Shown: positions 1 through 5,752 of the stretch, piece after piece
Layout of the letters: each line of letters begins with the position of its first letter
How positions within the stretch are numbered: the first letter of the stretch is position 1
Source: Deltaproteobacteria bacterium
GTDB taxonomy: Bacteria > Desulfobacterota > GWC2-55-46
Direction: 5' to 3'
Assembly: GCA_016219075.1 (NCBI GenBank)
Contig: JACRCJ010000110.1
Location: 1-7,884, forward strand
Length of the DNA stretch: 7,884 nucleotides
Made by a program: the position numbers and the translations under genes
Notes under the pieces: generated by a model
Told to the model about the DNA's origin: nothing
The model's input: only the letters and a program-made list of their open reading frames with translations
The model's database searches: none

Positions 1-61
1 AACCTTTCATAACGCTCCGACTATCTCCATTCCCTGAAATCCGATTACCCGGAATCAATCA

Positions 62-205
62 TTAATAACGCATGGATAATGACTGGCCTGTAATAACCAA
101 AACAATTTGCCAGTATAACTTCTGGACCTCTCTTCTGGCATACTCCTCAAGGGCCTGCCAGTTTGCCCTTGACTCATGGACCTCATCAGTGGTGTACTTA
201 CGCAT
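62..205 (-). CDS. Candidate small protein, 47 residues, unknown function
   Basis: I do not recognise this ORF. It would start at the ATG whose first base is 205 on the minus strand, preceded by AAAGGAG (216-222) with a 10-base spacer, a better Shine-Dalgarno match than several certain genes here have. The product is 47 residues: a charged, probably helical middle rich in Glu, Arg and Gln (about residues 7-31), then a short hydrophobic stretch IVLVITG (34-40) too short for a normal membrane helix. The last third uses AT-rich codons unlike the other genes, so it may be a truncated or decayed remnant or chance. It runs away from etfB, so the two would be divergently expressed. An in-frame ATG at 265 lengthens the ORF to 67 residues but has no obvious ribosome binding site. 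The case rests on the ribosome binding site and the open frame only. Confidence 0.3.
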   Translation of the reverse strand: MRKYTTDEVHESRANWQALEEYARREVQKLYWQIVLVITGQSLSMRY

Positions 206-353
206 GGCGGTGGTACTCCTTTCTTTGGGCTTCTTGCCCGGTTCTGGCGAACCTGAAGGATACACCGCCTTCTACTCATTTACACACCTTTTTATACTAC
301 CTCTTTAAATCAGCGATAAAACCGCTTATATGGTGGACTGAAGGCGAGCCGAA
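206..353. promoter_or_regulatory. Upstream region between the small ORF and etfB; probable rightward promoter
   Basis: This stretch must hold the promoter of the rightward etf operon. The best -10-like box on the plus strand is TATACT (293-298), with no convincing -35 box 16-18 bases upstream. TTTACA (279-284) resembles a -35 box, but its best partner, TTTAAA (304-309), is 19 bases away. On the minus strand TATAAA (291-296) could serve the small ORF. A 14-base inverted repeat, GGTTC-TGGC-GAACC (240-253), is a possible operator. No single promoter can be fixed from sequence. The Shine-Dalgarno sequence for etfB is weak (AAGG at 341-344). Confidence 0.35.
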
Positions 354-1133
354 ATGAATATTATAGTCTGTTTAAAAAGAGTCCCTGACACCACGGCGAG
401 GATAGAGATCGAAAAGGACGGCCTGGATATAAAGACGGATCTGCCGTGGATTCTAAACCCGTATGACGAGTTTGCCGTAGAAGAGGCCATAAGGATAAAA
501 GAGAGGTTCGGCGGCAAGGTGACCCTGGTGACCGCCGGAGCCGGGGGCGGTGAGGAGATACTCAGGAAGGGAGTCGCCATGGGCGCCGACAGCGCAGTCT
601 ATGTAAAAGACCCTCTCTTGAATGGATTGGAAGGCATAGGGGCGGCCCGGGTCCTCTCAGCGCTGATCAGGGAGGTCCTGTTCGACCTTGTACTCTGCGG
701 AAAACGGGGCACCGACGCTGATTCAGGCGTCGTCGGGCCGGCTATAGCAACGCTCTTGAATATTCCGCTCGTCACCGCCGTAAAAAAACTCGACATATTC
801 CCGGAAGAAAGGCGTGCCGAGGCCCTCAGAGAAACGGAAGAAGGCGCAGAAGCGGTCGAGTGCCCGATGCCGGCGGTTTTTACAGCCGAGAAAGGACTCA
901 ATGAGCCGAGATACCCGTCTCTTACGGGCATAATGAAGGCAAAAAAAGCGGAGATAAAATATATTGACCTGAATTCTTTGGGGGTCGGGCCCGACCTTTT
1001 TAAAGACACCTTGAAAAGGGAAGGCCTCAGTTACCCGCAGGTCAAGCGTAAAGGTGTTATACTTAACGGTGATATAGCGGAACAGGTTAAAGAGGCTGTC
1101 AAGTTCTTGAAAACCGAGGTGAAGGTCATTTGA
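354..1133 (+). CDS. etfB: Electron transfer flavoprotein beta subunit, FixA-like (EtfB)
   Basis: This 259-residue protein is the beta subunit of an electron transfer flavoprotein, a cytoplasmic carrier that takes electrons from acyl-CoA dehydrogenases. It shows the family landmarks in order: N-terminal strand followed by VPDT (residues 10-13), NPYDEFAVEEA (35-45), the nucleotide-contacting loop DADSGVVGP (121-129), and the segment NEPRYPSL near residue 183 that leads into the lysine-rich ImKAKK motif. The length is normal. VPDT and the Val-Gly-Pro ending of the loop resemble FixA and bifurcating-type EtfB, which bind FAD here, more than the AMP-binding canonical type; that is an inference from remembered family patterns. 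The more usual DGDTAQVGP is changed to DADSGVVGP. It is the first gene of its operon, and its stop overlaps the etfA start by 4 bases. Confidence 0.95.
   Translation: MNIIVCLKRVPDTTARIEIEKDGLDIKTDLPWILNPYDEFAVEEAIRIKERFGGKVTLVTAGAGGGEEILRKGVAMGADSAVYVKDPLLNGLEGIGAARVLSALIREVLFDLVLCGKRGTDADSGVVGPAIATLLNIPLVTAVKKLDIFPEERRAEALRETEEGAEAVECPMPAVFTAEKGLNEPRYPSLTGIMKAKKAEIKYIDLNSLGVGPDLFKDTLKREGLSYPQVKRKGVILNGDIAEQVKEAVKFLKTEVKVI
1116..1132 (+). promoter_or_regulatory. Ribosome binding site and TTG start of etfA
   Basis: GAGGTGA (1116-1122) lies 7 bases before TTG at 1130, inside the end of etfB. No ATG or GTG fits in this frame nearby, and the EtfA homology begins at once with IWVLSES, so TTG is the only sensible start. 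TTG and the etfB stop TGA share bases (TTGA). Confidence 0.8.
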
Positions 1134-2092
1134 TCTGGGTTCTCTCTGAGTCAGGCGGTAAGGGTATTGTCCCCGCCACGCATGAGGCGCTTGCGGCAGG
1201 CAGAATCCTCTCGGATTCACTGGAGACGGGATGTAACCTTATTATCCCCGGAGCGGGCCTCGCAGAAGTGCCTAAGGGCCTCATTAAAAAGGCTGACCGC
1301 GTCTATCTCCTCGAACACCCCCTCCCTGGGTCTTATACAAGCGAGTGCGTCGGGCTGGCATTAGCCGGATTTTTGCGGGGAAGAAAGGTCTTCGCTTTAA
1401 TCATCCCCGGCACATCGATTGGCAAAGATATTACCCCGTTTCTTTCTATTTCCCTTGGACTCCCGTGCGCGGTCAATGTTATCAGCCTTGAGGTGACAGA
1501 CAAGACCGTCTACTTAAGGCGGCCTCTCTACGGGGGCAGGGTTGTCGAGAGATTATCCTTAAAAGACGGCGCCGTAATTTCCCTGATGCCGAGGGCCTTT
1601 ACAGAGGCGCCGGATAAGGCTTTAGACGCAGAGCTTATAAGGGTAGAGGCAAAGCTCAGGGAAAACGGCCTTAAGGTCAAGTCTACCCAGATAAAAAAGG
1701 GTTCTGACATAAAGGATATCGTCGAGGCTGAGGTCATAGTCTCCGGCGGGAGGGGGATGGAGGGACCGGATAACTTTAAGCTCCTCGAAGAGCTCGCCGC
1801 CTCCCTTGGCGGAGTTACCGCCGCGTCAAGGGCCGCTGTGGACGCCGGATGGGTGCCTCACAGCCGCCAGGTCGGTCAAACCGGTAAAACAGTTTCGCCC
1901 AGGCTTTACATCGCCTGCGGCATATCCGGGGCCCCTCAGCATATAGCCGGCATGAGGACCGCCAGGTATGTCATGGCGATCAATAAAGACCCCAACGCCC
2001 CGATATTCCATGAGGCTGACCTGGGGGTCACCGCCGACCTCTTCGAGGCGGTGCCGCTCCTGATCAAAGCGATAAAAGAGGAAAGACGATGA
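1130..2092 (+). CDS. etfA: Electron transfer flavoprotein alpha subunit, FixB-like (EtfA)
   Basis: This 320-residue protein is the FAD-binding alpha subunit that pairs with EtfB. The C-terminal FAD domain is intact: SRAAVDAGW (233-241), the QVGQTGK loop (247-253), the ETF-alpha signature from LYIACGISG (259-267) through QH (270-271) to AIN (283-285), then NKDPNAPIF. The signature has Pro at 269, where the strict pattern has Ile or Val; many FixB-like proteins share this. The N-terminal domain is more divergent but keeps the RRPLYGG segment. The length is typical for the family, and there is no N-terminal ferredoxin extension of the kind some EtfA proteins carry. It starts with TTG, overlaps etfB by 4 bases, and its own stop overlaps the fixC start (ATGA). 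The mobile FAD domain is the expected electron shuttle between the dehydrogenase and FixC. Confidence 0.95.
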   Translation: MIWVLSESGGKGIVPATHEALAAGRILSDSLETGCNLIIPGAGLAEVPKGLIKKADRVYLLEHPLPGSYTSECVGLALAGFLRGRKVFALIIPGTSIGKDITPFLSISLGLPCAVNVISLEVTDKTVYLRRPLYGGRVVERLSLKDGAVISLMPRAFTEAPDKALDAELIRVEAKLRENGLKVKSTQIKKGSDIKDIVEAEVIVSGGRGMEGPDNFKLLEELAASLGGVTAASRAAVDAGWVPHSRQVGQTGKTVSPRLYIACGISGAPQHIAGMRTARYVMAINKDPNAPIFHEADLGVTADLFEAVPLLIKAIKEERR

Positions 2093-3390
2093 GCGAGAGA
2101 TTCGACTGCGTTATAGTCGGCGCGGGACCTTCTGGAATAGCCGCGGCATACAAGCTCGCAAGCTCCGGGCTCAGCGTGGCCGTCTTTGAAAGGGGGGAGA
2201 CACCGGGATCAAAAAACATGTCCGGCGGCGTCCTCTACTCCACCGTCTTAAACAAGCTGATACCGGAGTTCTGGAAAGAGGCCCCCGTGGAAAGACACGT
2301 CACAAGGAGGAGATATTCGCTTCTTTCAAAGGATTCGGCTGCCTCTTTCGACCTTGAGTTCGAGCCGTTCAACACGCCTCCGTACAATAACAGTTTTACG
2401 GTTTTAAGGGCAAGGTTCGACCGGTGGTTCGCGAAAAAGGCTGAAGAAGCCGGAGCGGTAGTCGTGACGGAGGCCGTGGTCGATGACTTTATATACGAGG
2501 ACGGCAAGGTAAACGGAGTAAGCGTCAGGATGGAAGGCGGGGCCGTCTACTCGGACGTGGTCATCTGTGCGGAAGGCGCCAACTCGCTTCTGGCGGAGAA
2601 GTCCGGACTGAAGAAAAGGCCGGACCCCGGCTCGATGGTCTTAGGCGTGAAGGAGATAATAAGCCTTCCGAAGGAAGTCATCGAGGGCAGGTTCTCTCTG
2701 GAAGACGGGCAGGGAGCGGCCCTTGAGTTCTTCGGTGAGGCATTGGGCGGGGTGGCGGGGTCGGGCTTCATATATACCAATAAAGACACCCTGTCCGTCG
2801 GCATCGGGTGCCCGGTGTCGGTACTTAAAGAAAAGGGCCTCAAGCCAAATGAGCTTATGGACGGGTTCAAAAAGCACCCATCCGTCAGAAGACTTTTAAG
2901 GGGCGGCAATATCGAGGAGTACTCGGCCCACATGATACCCGAGGGCGGGTATAACACCTTGCCGGAGCTTACAAAAGACGGCCTTATACTTGTCGGGGAT
3001 TCGGCCGGTTTCGTAAACCCGTCCATCTGCAAGGAAGGCTCAAACCTCGCCATGGCTTCCGGTGTCTATGCGGCTGAGACGGTCATCGAGGCGAAAAACA
3101 GAGGCGATTTCTCGAAGTCCGTCCTTGACGGATATACAGAGAGGCTTAAAGAGAGCTTTGTGCTTAAAGACCTTAAAAAATACAGGGACGTCCCCGGTAT
3201 CCTCCATTCGGCGCCGGGGATCTTCAAAGAGTATCCTGACGCGATACTCGAGTTCCTGCAGGGGTATTTCAAGATTTCGGAAGAGAGCAAGGATTCGGCC
3301 CGCCGGGAGATAAAAAAACTCTTCCGCAGCAAGGTCCCGGTGTGGCGCCTCATGGTCGATCTCTTGAGGCTCAGGAGGTTTTTCACATGA
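2089..3390 (+). CDS. fixC: FixC-like flavoprotein, ETF:quinone oxidoreductase family (EtfC)
   Basis: This 433-residue FAD protein accepts electrons from EtfAB and, with FixX, passes them to membrane quinone. The N-terminal dinucleotide fold is clear: VGAGPSG with the three glycines at 11, 13 and 16. It is followed by the FixC-like block KNMSGGVLY and by FTVLRARFDRW. The second FAD-contact motif GDSAGFVNP starts at residue 303 and leads into KEGSNLAMASG, which is typical of the FixC/EtfC branch. The length matches FixC (about 430) and is shorter than mitochondrial-type ETF-QO, which carries its iron-sulfur domain fused at the C-terminus; here that part is the separate fixX gene. I see no transmembrane helix, so membrane contact would be peripheral, as in the family. 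It overlaps etfA and fixX by 4 bases each (ATGA). The substrate is inferred from family and context. Confidence 0.93.
   Translation: MSERFDCVIVGAGPSGIAAAYKLASSGLSVAVFERGETPGSKNMSGGVLYSTVLNKLIPEFWKEAPVERHVTRRRYSLLSKDSAASFDLEFEPFNTPPYNNSFTVLRARFDRWFAKKAEEAGAVVVTEAVVDDFIYEDGKVNGVSVRMEGGAVYSDVVICAEGANSLLAEKSGLKKRPDPGSMVLGVKEIISLPKEVIEGRFSLEDGQGAALEFFGEALGGVAGSGFIYTNKDTLSVGIGCPVSVLKEKGLKPNELMDGFKKHPSVRRLLRGGNIEEYSAHMIPEGGYNTLPELTKDGLILVGDSAGFVNPSICKEGSNLAMASGVYAAETVIEAKNRGDFSKSVLDGYTERLKESFVLKDLKKYRDVPGILHSAPGIFKEYPDAILEFLQGYFKISEESKDSARREIKKLFRSKVPVWRLMVDLLRLRRFFT
3373..3389 (+). promoter_or_regulatory. Ribosome binding site that fixes the fixX start
   Basis: A perfect AGGAGG (3373-3378) sits 8 bases before the ATG at 3387, which overlaps the fixC stop as ATGA. 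This supports 3387 over the upstream in-frame ATG at 3342. Confidence 0.85.
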
Positions 3391-3695
3391 CGGAAGAATT
3401 TCTTAAACCCCTGGAAGAAAAGACTCTCGCCGAAAAACTTTTCCTGGTGAGGTTCAAGGTAGACTCCGCCAGCCACCTCATACTCGACAAAGAGGTATGC
3501 TGGGAGTGCGGGGAGCGTGCGTGTCTGAGTGTCTGCCCGACGGAGGTGTACAAATGGGAGGAAGGCAAAAAAGAGATCACCGTATCTTACGAGGGCTGCC
3601 TTGAGTGCGGTACCTGCAGGATCGCATGCTCCGAAGGGGCCATTGACTGGAGGAACCCGAGAGGCGGGTTCGGCGTGAGCCTCAGGTTCGGCTGA
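3387..3695 (+). CDS. fixX: FixX-like ferredoxin, partner of FixC (EtfX)
   Basis: Started at 3387, this is a 102-residue iron-sulfur protein. It has eight cysteines in two sets: Cys38, 41, 46 and 50 (CX2CX4CX3CP) and Cys71, 74, 77 and 81 (GCLECGTCRIAC). That is enough for two [4Fe-4S] clusters. The following WRNPRGGFGV (residues 87-96) is the hallmark C-terminal segment of FixX, and YKW (55-57) is also typical. In the family this subunit docks on FixC and forms the electron path between its FAD and quinone. The adjacent fixC and the ATGA overlap support a stoichiometric complex. E. coli FixX keeps, from memory, only the second cysteine set, so this is the two-cluster form. An upstream in-frame ATG at 3342 would add 15 residues overlapping FixC with no good ribosome binding site, so it was not chosen. 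Confidence 0.92.
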   Translation: MTEEFLKPLEEKTLAEKLFLVRFKVDSASHLILDKEVCWECGERACLSVCPTEVYKWEEGKKEITVSYEGCLECGTCRIACSEGAIDWRNPRGGFGVSLRFG

Positions 3696-3708
3696 ATACT
3701 AAACCGCG

Positions 3709-3726
3709 AAGGAGGGTATGCCCATG
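3709..3726 (+). promoter_or_regulatory. Ribosome binding site that decides the acyl-CoA dehydrogenase start
   Basis: AAGGAGGG (3709-3716) is 1 base from the ATG at 3718 but 7 bases from the in-frame ATG at 3724. The second gives normal spacing and a protein beginning MEFAFTEEQ, the usual family N-terminus. Confidence 0.75.
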
Positions 3727-4878
3727 GAGTTTGCGTTCACGGAAGAACAGAAGATGGTAAGGGAGATGGCGAAGAAGTTCGCCGACACCGAGATAGCGCC
3801 CGTCGCAAGGGAGAACGATATCCTCGAGCGTTTCCCGATCGCTATCATAAAGAAGATGGGACCGCCGGGTCTTCTCGGCGGCCCGGTGCCTGAGGCTTAC
3901 GGCGGGGCGGGGCTTGATTTCATAAGCGACGCCATCATATTCGAGGAGATCGGGAGGGCCTGCTCTTCTGTCAGGACGATCGTCTCGGTACAGGTCTCGC
4001 TTGTTGAGCTTTCGATCCTCAAATGGGGGACCGAAGAGCAGAAAAAAAAGTATCTGCCCGCTCTGTGCAGGGGGGAAATCCTGGGGGCCTTCGCCCTAAC
4101 GGAGCCGGAGGCCGGAAGCGACGCGGCCGGGATTAAGACCTCGGCTCAGAAAACATCGGACGGATGGGTGCTTAACGGCTCAAAGACATGGATTTCCACC
4201 GGAAGCGTAGCCGACATAGTCATAATCTTCGCGCAGACAGACCCCTCAAAGGGATATAAGGGCATTACCGCCTTCATAGTGAAAAAAGGCGCCGCGGGGT
4301 TCTCCTCAAGGGAGATAAAAGGCAAACTCGGGCTTAAATCCGCGGATACGGCAGAGCTCTTTTTCGAGGACTGCCTTATCCCCGAAGACTCGATTTTAGG
4401 CGGTGTCGGAGAGGGCTTCAAAATCGCTCTTTCAGCGCTCGACAACGGCAGGTACGGGGTGGCCGCCGGGTGTGTGGGGATCATACAGGGATGCGTTGAC
4501 GCCTGCGTCAGGTACTCGAAGGAGAGACGCCAGTTCGGCAAGCCCATCGCGTCGTTCCAGCTCGTGCAGGATATGATAGCGAGGATGCATGTGGATCTTG
4601 AGGCGGCAAGGCTTCTGGTCTACAGGGCCGGAGACCTTAAGAACAAGGGCATAAGAAACACCCTTGAGACTTCCGTCGCGAAATACTTCGCGAGCGAGGC
4701 CGCGGTAAGGGCCGCTACAGACGCCATACAGGTCCACGGCGGCTACGGCTATTCGAACGAATACCCGGTGGAGCGTTATTTAAGGGACGCCAAAGTCGCG
4801 ACCATCTACGAAGGGACTTCCCAGATTCAAAAGCTCATAATAGGGGAGCACATCCTTGGGATAAAGGCGTTCGTGTAG
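3724..4878 (+). CDS. Acyl-CoA dehydrogenase, short/medium-chain type
   Basis: This 384-residue FAD enzyme introduces the alpha-beta double bond in an acyl-CoA and gives its electrons to ETF. It begins with the family N-terminus FTEEQ and carries both family signatures: ALTEPEAGSD (124-133) and the C-terminal block from Gln336 to Asp355 (QVHGGYGY...). The catalytic base is Glu363 in IYEGTSQIQ, the position used by short- and medium-chain and butyryl-CoA dehydrogenases. KTWIS, in the middle domain, is the usual flavin-contacting segment. The length is standard, and there is no fused domain or apparent truncation. It lies 28 bases after fixX in the same orientation, so it is probably the electron donor for the EtfABCX set. 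Substrate chain length or branching cannot be fixed; butyryl-CoA is suggested by the 3-hydroxybutyryl-CoA dehydrogenase opposite, but branched, aromatic or dicarboxylic acyl-CoAs remain possible. Confidence 0.93.
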   Translation: MEFAFTEEQKMVREMAKKFADTEIAPVARENDILERFPIAIIKKMGPPGLLGGPVPEAYGGAGLDFISDAIIFEEIGRACSSVRTIVSVQVSLVELSILKWGTEEQKKKYLPALCRGEILGAFALTEPEAGSDAAGIKTSAQKTSDGWVLNGSKTWISTGSVADIVIIFAQTDPSKGYKGITAFIVKKGAAGFSSREIKGKLGLKSADTAELFFEDCLIPEDSILGGVGEGFKIALSALDNGRYGVAAGCVGIIQGCVDACVRYSKERRQFGKPIASFQLVQDMIARMHVDLEAARLLVYRAGDLKNKGIRNTLETSVAKYFASEAAVRAATDAIQVHGGYGYSNEYPVERYLRDAKVATIYEGTSQIQKLIIGEHILGIKAFV

Positions 4879-4890
4879 CTCTGTTTTTTT
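4846..4890 (+). terminator. Possible rho-independent terminator of the rightward operon
   Basis: GAGCACA (4846-4852) can pair with TGT-A-GCTC (4874-4881), leaving one bulged A, and CCTT/AAGG inside the loop can pair further. The stem is followed by TG and then seven T (4884-4890). It overlaps the last codons of the dehydrogenase. The stem is imperfect with a long loop, so this is tentative. Confidence 0.35.
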
Positions 4891-4912
4891 GTTTTGACCG
4901 TAGAGGTCCGGC

Positions 4913-5740
4913 TCATTCGTATCTGTAAAAACCCTCTTTCGTTTTCCTTCCGAGCTTTCCCGCTTTTACAAGGGACTCAAGCGTGCGGGTGGGTTTGTAC
5001 CTTTCGTCGTTCAAGTCTTTATAGAGGGTCTTCATTATATCCAAACAAATATCGAGGCCCATGAAGTCGGCCAGCTCTATGGGGCCCATCGGGTGGTTCA
5101 TCCCGTACTTCATGACCGTATCTATGTCTTCTTTTCCGGCCACGCCCCTTTCCAGAAGCCTTAAAGCCTCGCCGATGAGCGCGAAGAGAAGGCGGTTTGA
5201 GATGAAGCCGGGGGAGTCATTGACCACCGCCGGGACCTTCTCGATCTTTCTCGCGAGTTCAACTACGGTGTCCAGGGTCTCTTTAGAGGTCTTTTCACCC
5301 TTTTCCACCTCCACAAGCTTCATGACCTTCGGCGGGTTCATGAAGTGCATGCCTATGAACCGCGACGGGTCATCAAGGCATCCCGAGAGTTCCGTAATAG
5401 AGAGGGCGGAGGTATTGGAGGCGATCACGGCGTCTTTTTTGCAGACACCGTTGAGGGCCTTGAATATCTCCTTTTTTACTCCCATCTCCTCAAAGACCGC
5501 CTCTATGACGATGTCGCAGTCTTTTACCGCTTTTATATCGGTAGACGTCCTGATGAGGCCTTTGACCTTATCCCAGAGCTCCGCGGGTGTTCTCTCCCTG
5601 ACCTTCTCAAGCGCGCCTTCAAGGATCGATTCATCCCTGTCGATAAGAGTTACCTGGTAGTCATGGAGCGCGAATACCTGCGCTATGCCTCTGCCCATGG
5701 TCCCGGCGCCGACAACACCCACCTGTTCTATTTTTTTCAT
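4913..5740 (-). CDS. hbd: 3-Hydroxybutyryl-CoA dehydrogenase (3-hydroxyacyl-CoA dehydrogenase)
   Basis: This 275-residue NAD(P)-dependent enzyme interconverts 3-hydroxyacyl-CoA and 3-oxoacyl-CoA. The Rossmann motif GAGTMGRGIA (11-20) ends in Asp34 after strand two, favouring NAD. The catalytic set is complete with the same spacing as in the human enzyme: Ser111 in SNTSALSIT, His132 in HFMNPP, Glu144 and Asn182 in SPGFISNRL. The C-terminal domain (NHPMGPIELADFMGLD, then GRKTKEGFYRY) is typical. It is somewhat shorter than usual (about 282) because the helical segment after residue 43, which normally forms a longer hairpin, is reduced to about residues 43-62. It is the last gene of the leftward operon, 12 bases after the thiolase. 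GAGGA (minus strand, 5749-5753) overlaps the thiolase stop and lies 8 bases before the ATG. Confidence 0.95.
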   Translation of the reverse strand: MKKIEQVGVVGAGTMGRGIAQVFALHDYQVTLIDRDESILEGALEKVRERTPAELWDKVKGLIRTSTDIKAVKDCDIVIEAVFEEMGVKKEIFKALNGVCKKDAVIASNTSALSITELSGCLDDPSRFIGMHFMNPPKVMKLVEVEKGEKTSKETLDTVVELARKIEKVPAVVNDSPGFISNRLLFALIGEALRLLERGVAGKEDIDTVMKYGMNHPMGPIELADFMGLDICLDIMKTLYKDLNDERYKPTRTLESLVKAGKLGRKTKEGFYRYE

Positions 5741-5752
5741 GGCTTGTATCCT

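Noticed and set aside
1..10. ATG on the minus strand at position 10 (MKG...) as the start of a gene leaving the window
   Set aside because: Only three codons are visible, and the GGAG before it is just 4 bases away; not enough to support a gene.
279..298. TTTACA and TATACT as a -35/-10 pair for etfB
   Set aside because: They are only 8 bases apart, far too close to act together.
599..1009. 136-residue minus-strand open frame inside etfB
   Set aside because: Antisense shadow of a certain gene; Ser/Arg/Pro-rich composition and no recognisable motif.
2547..3053. 168-residue minus-strand open frame inside fixC
   Set aside because: Antisense shadow; low-complexity Ser/Pro composition and no motif, while fixC is clear.
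3342..3386. Upstream in-frame ATG that would lengthen FixX by 15 residues
   Set aside because: It lies within fixC without a clear ribosome binding site, while the ATG at 3387 has AGGAGG at 8 bases and an ATGA overlap.
3718..3723. ATG at 3718 as start of the acyl-CoA dehydrogenase
   Set aside because: It is only 1 base from the Shine-Dalgarno sequence; the ATG at 3724 is correctly spaced and gives the normal N-terminus.
4896..4908. GACC-N5-GGTC hairpin as terminator of the leftward operon
   Set aside because: The stem is only 4 bases, and on the minus strand it is followed by A residues rather than T.
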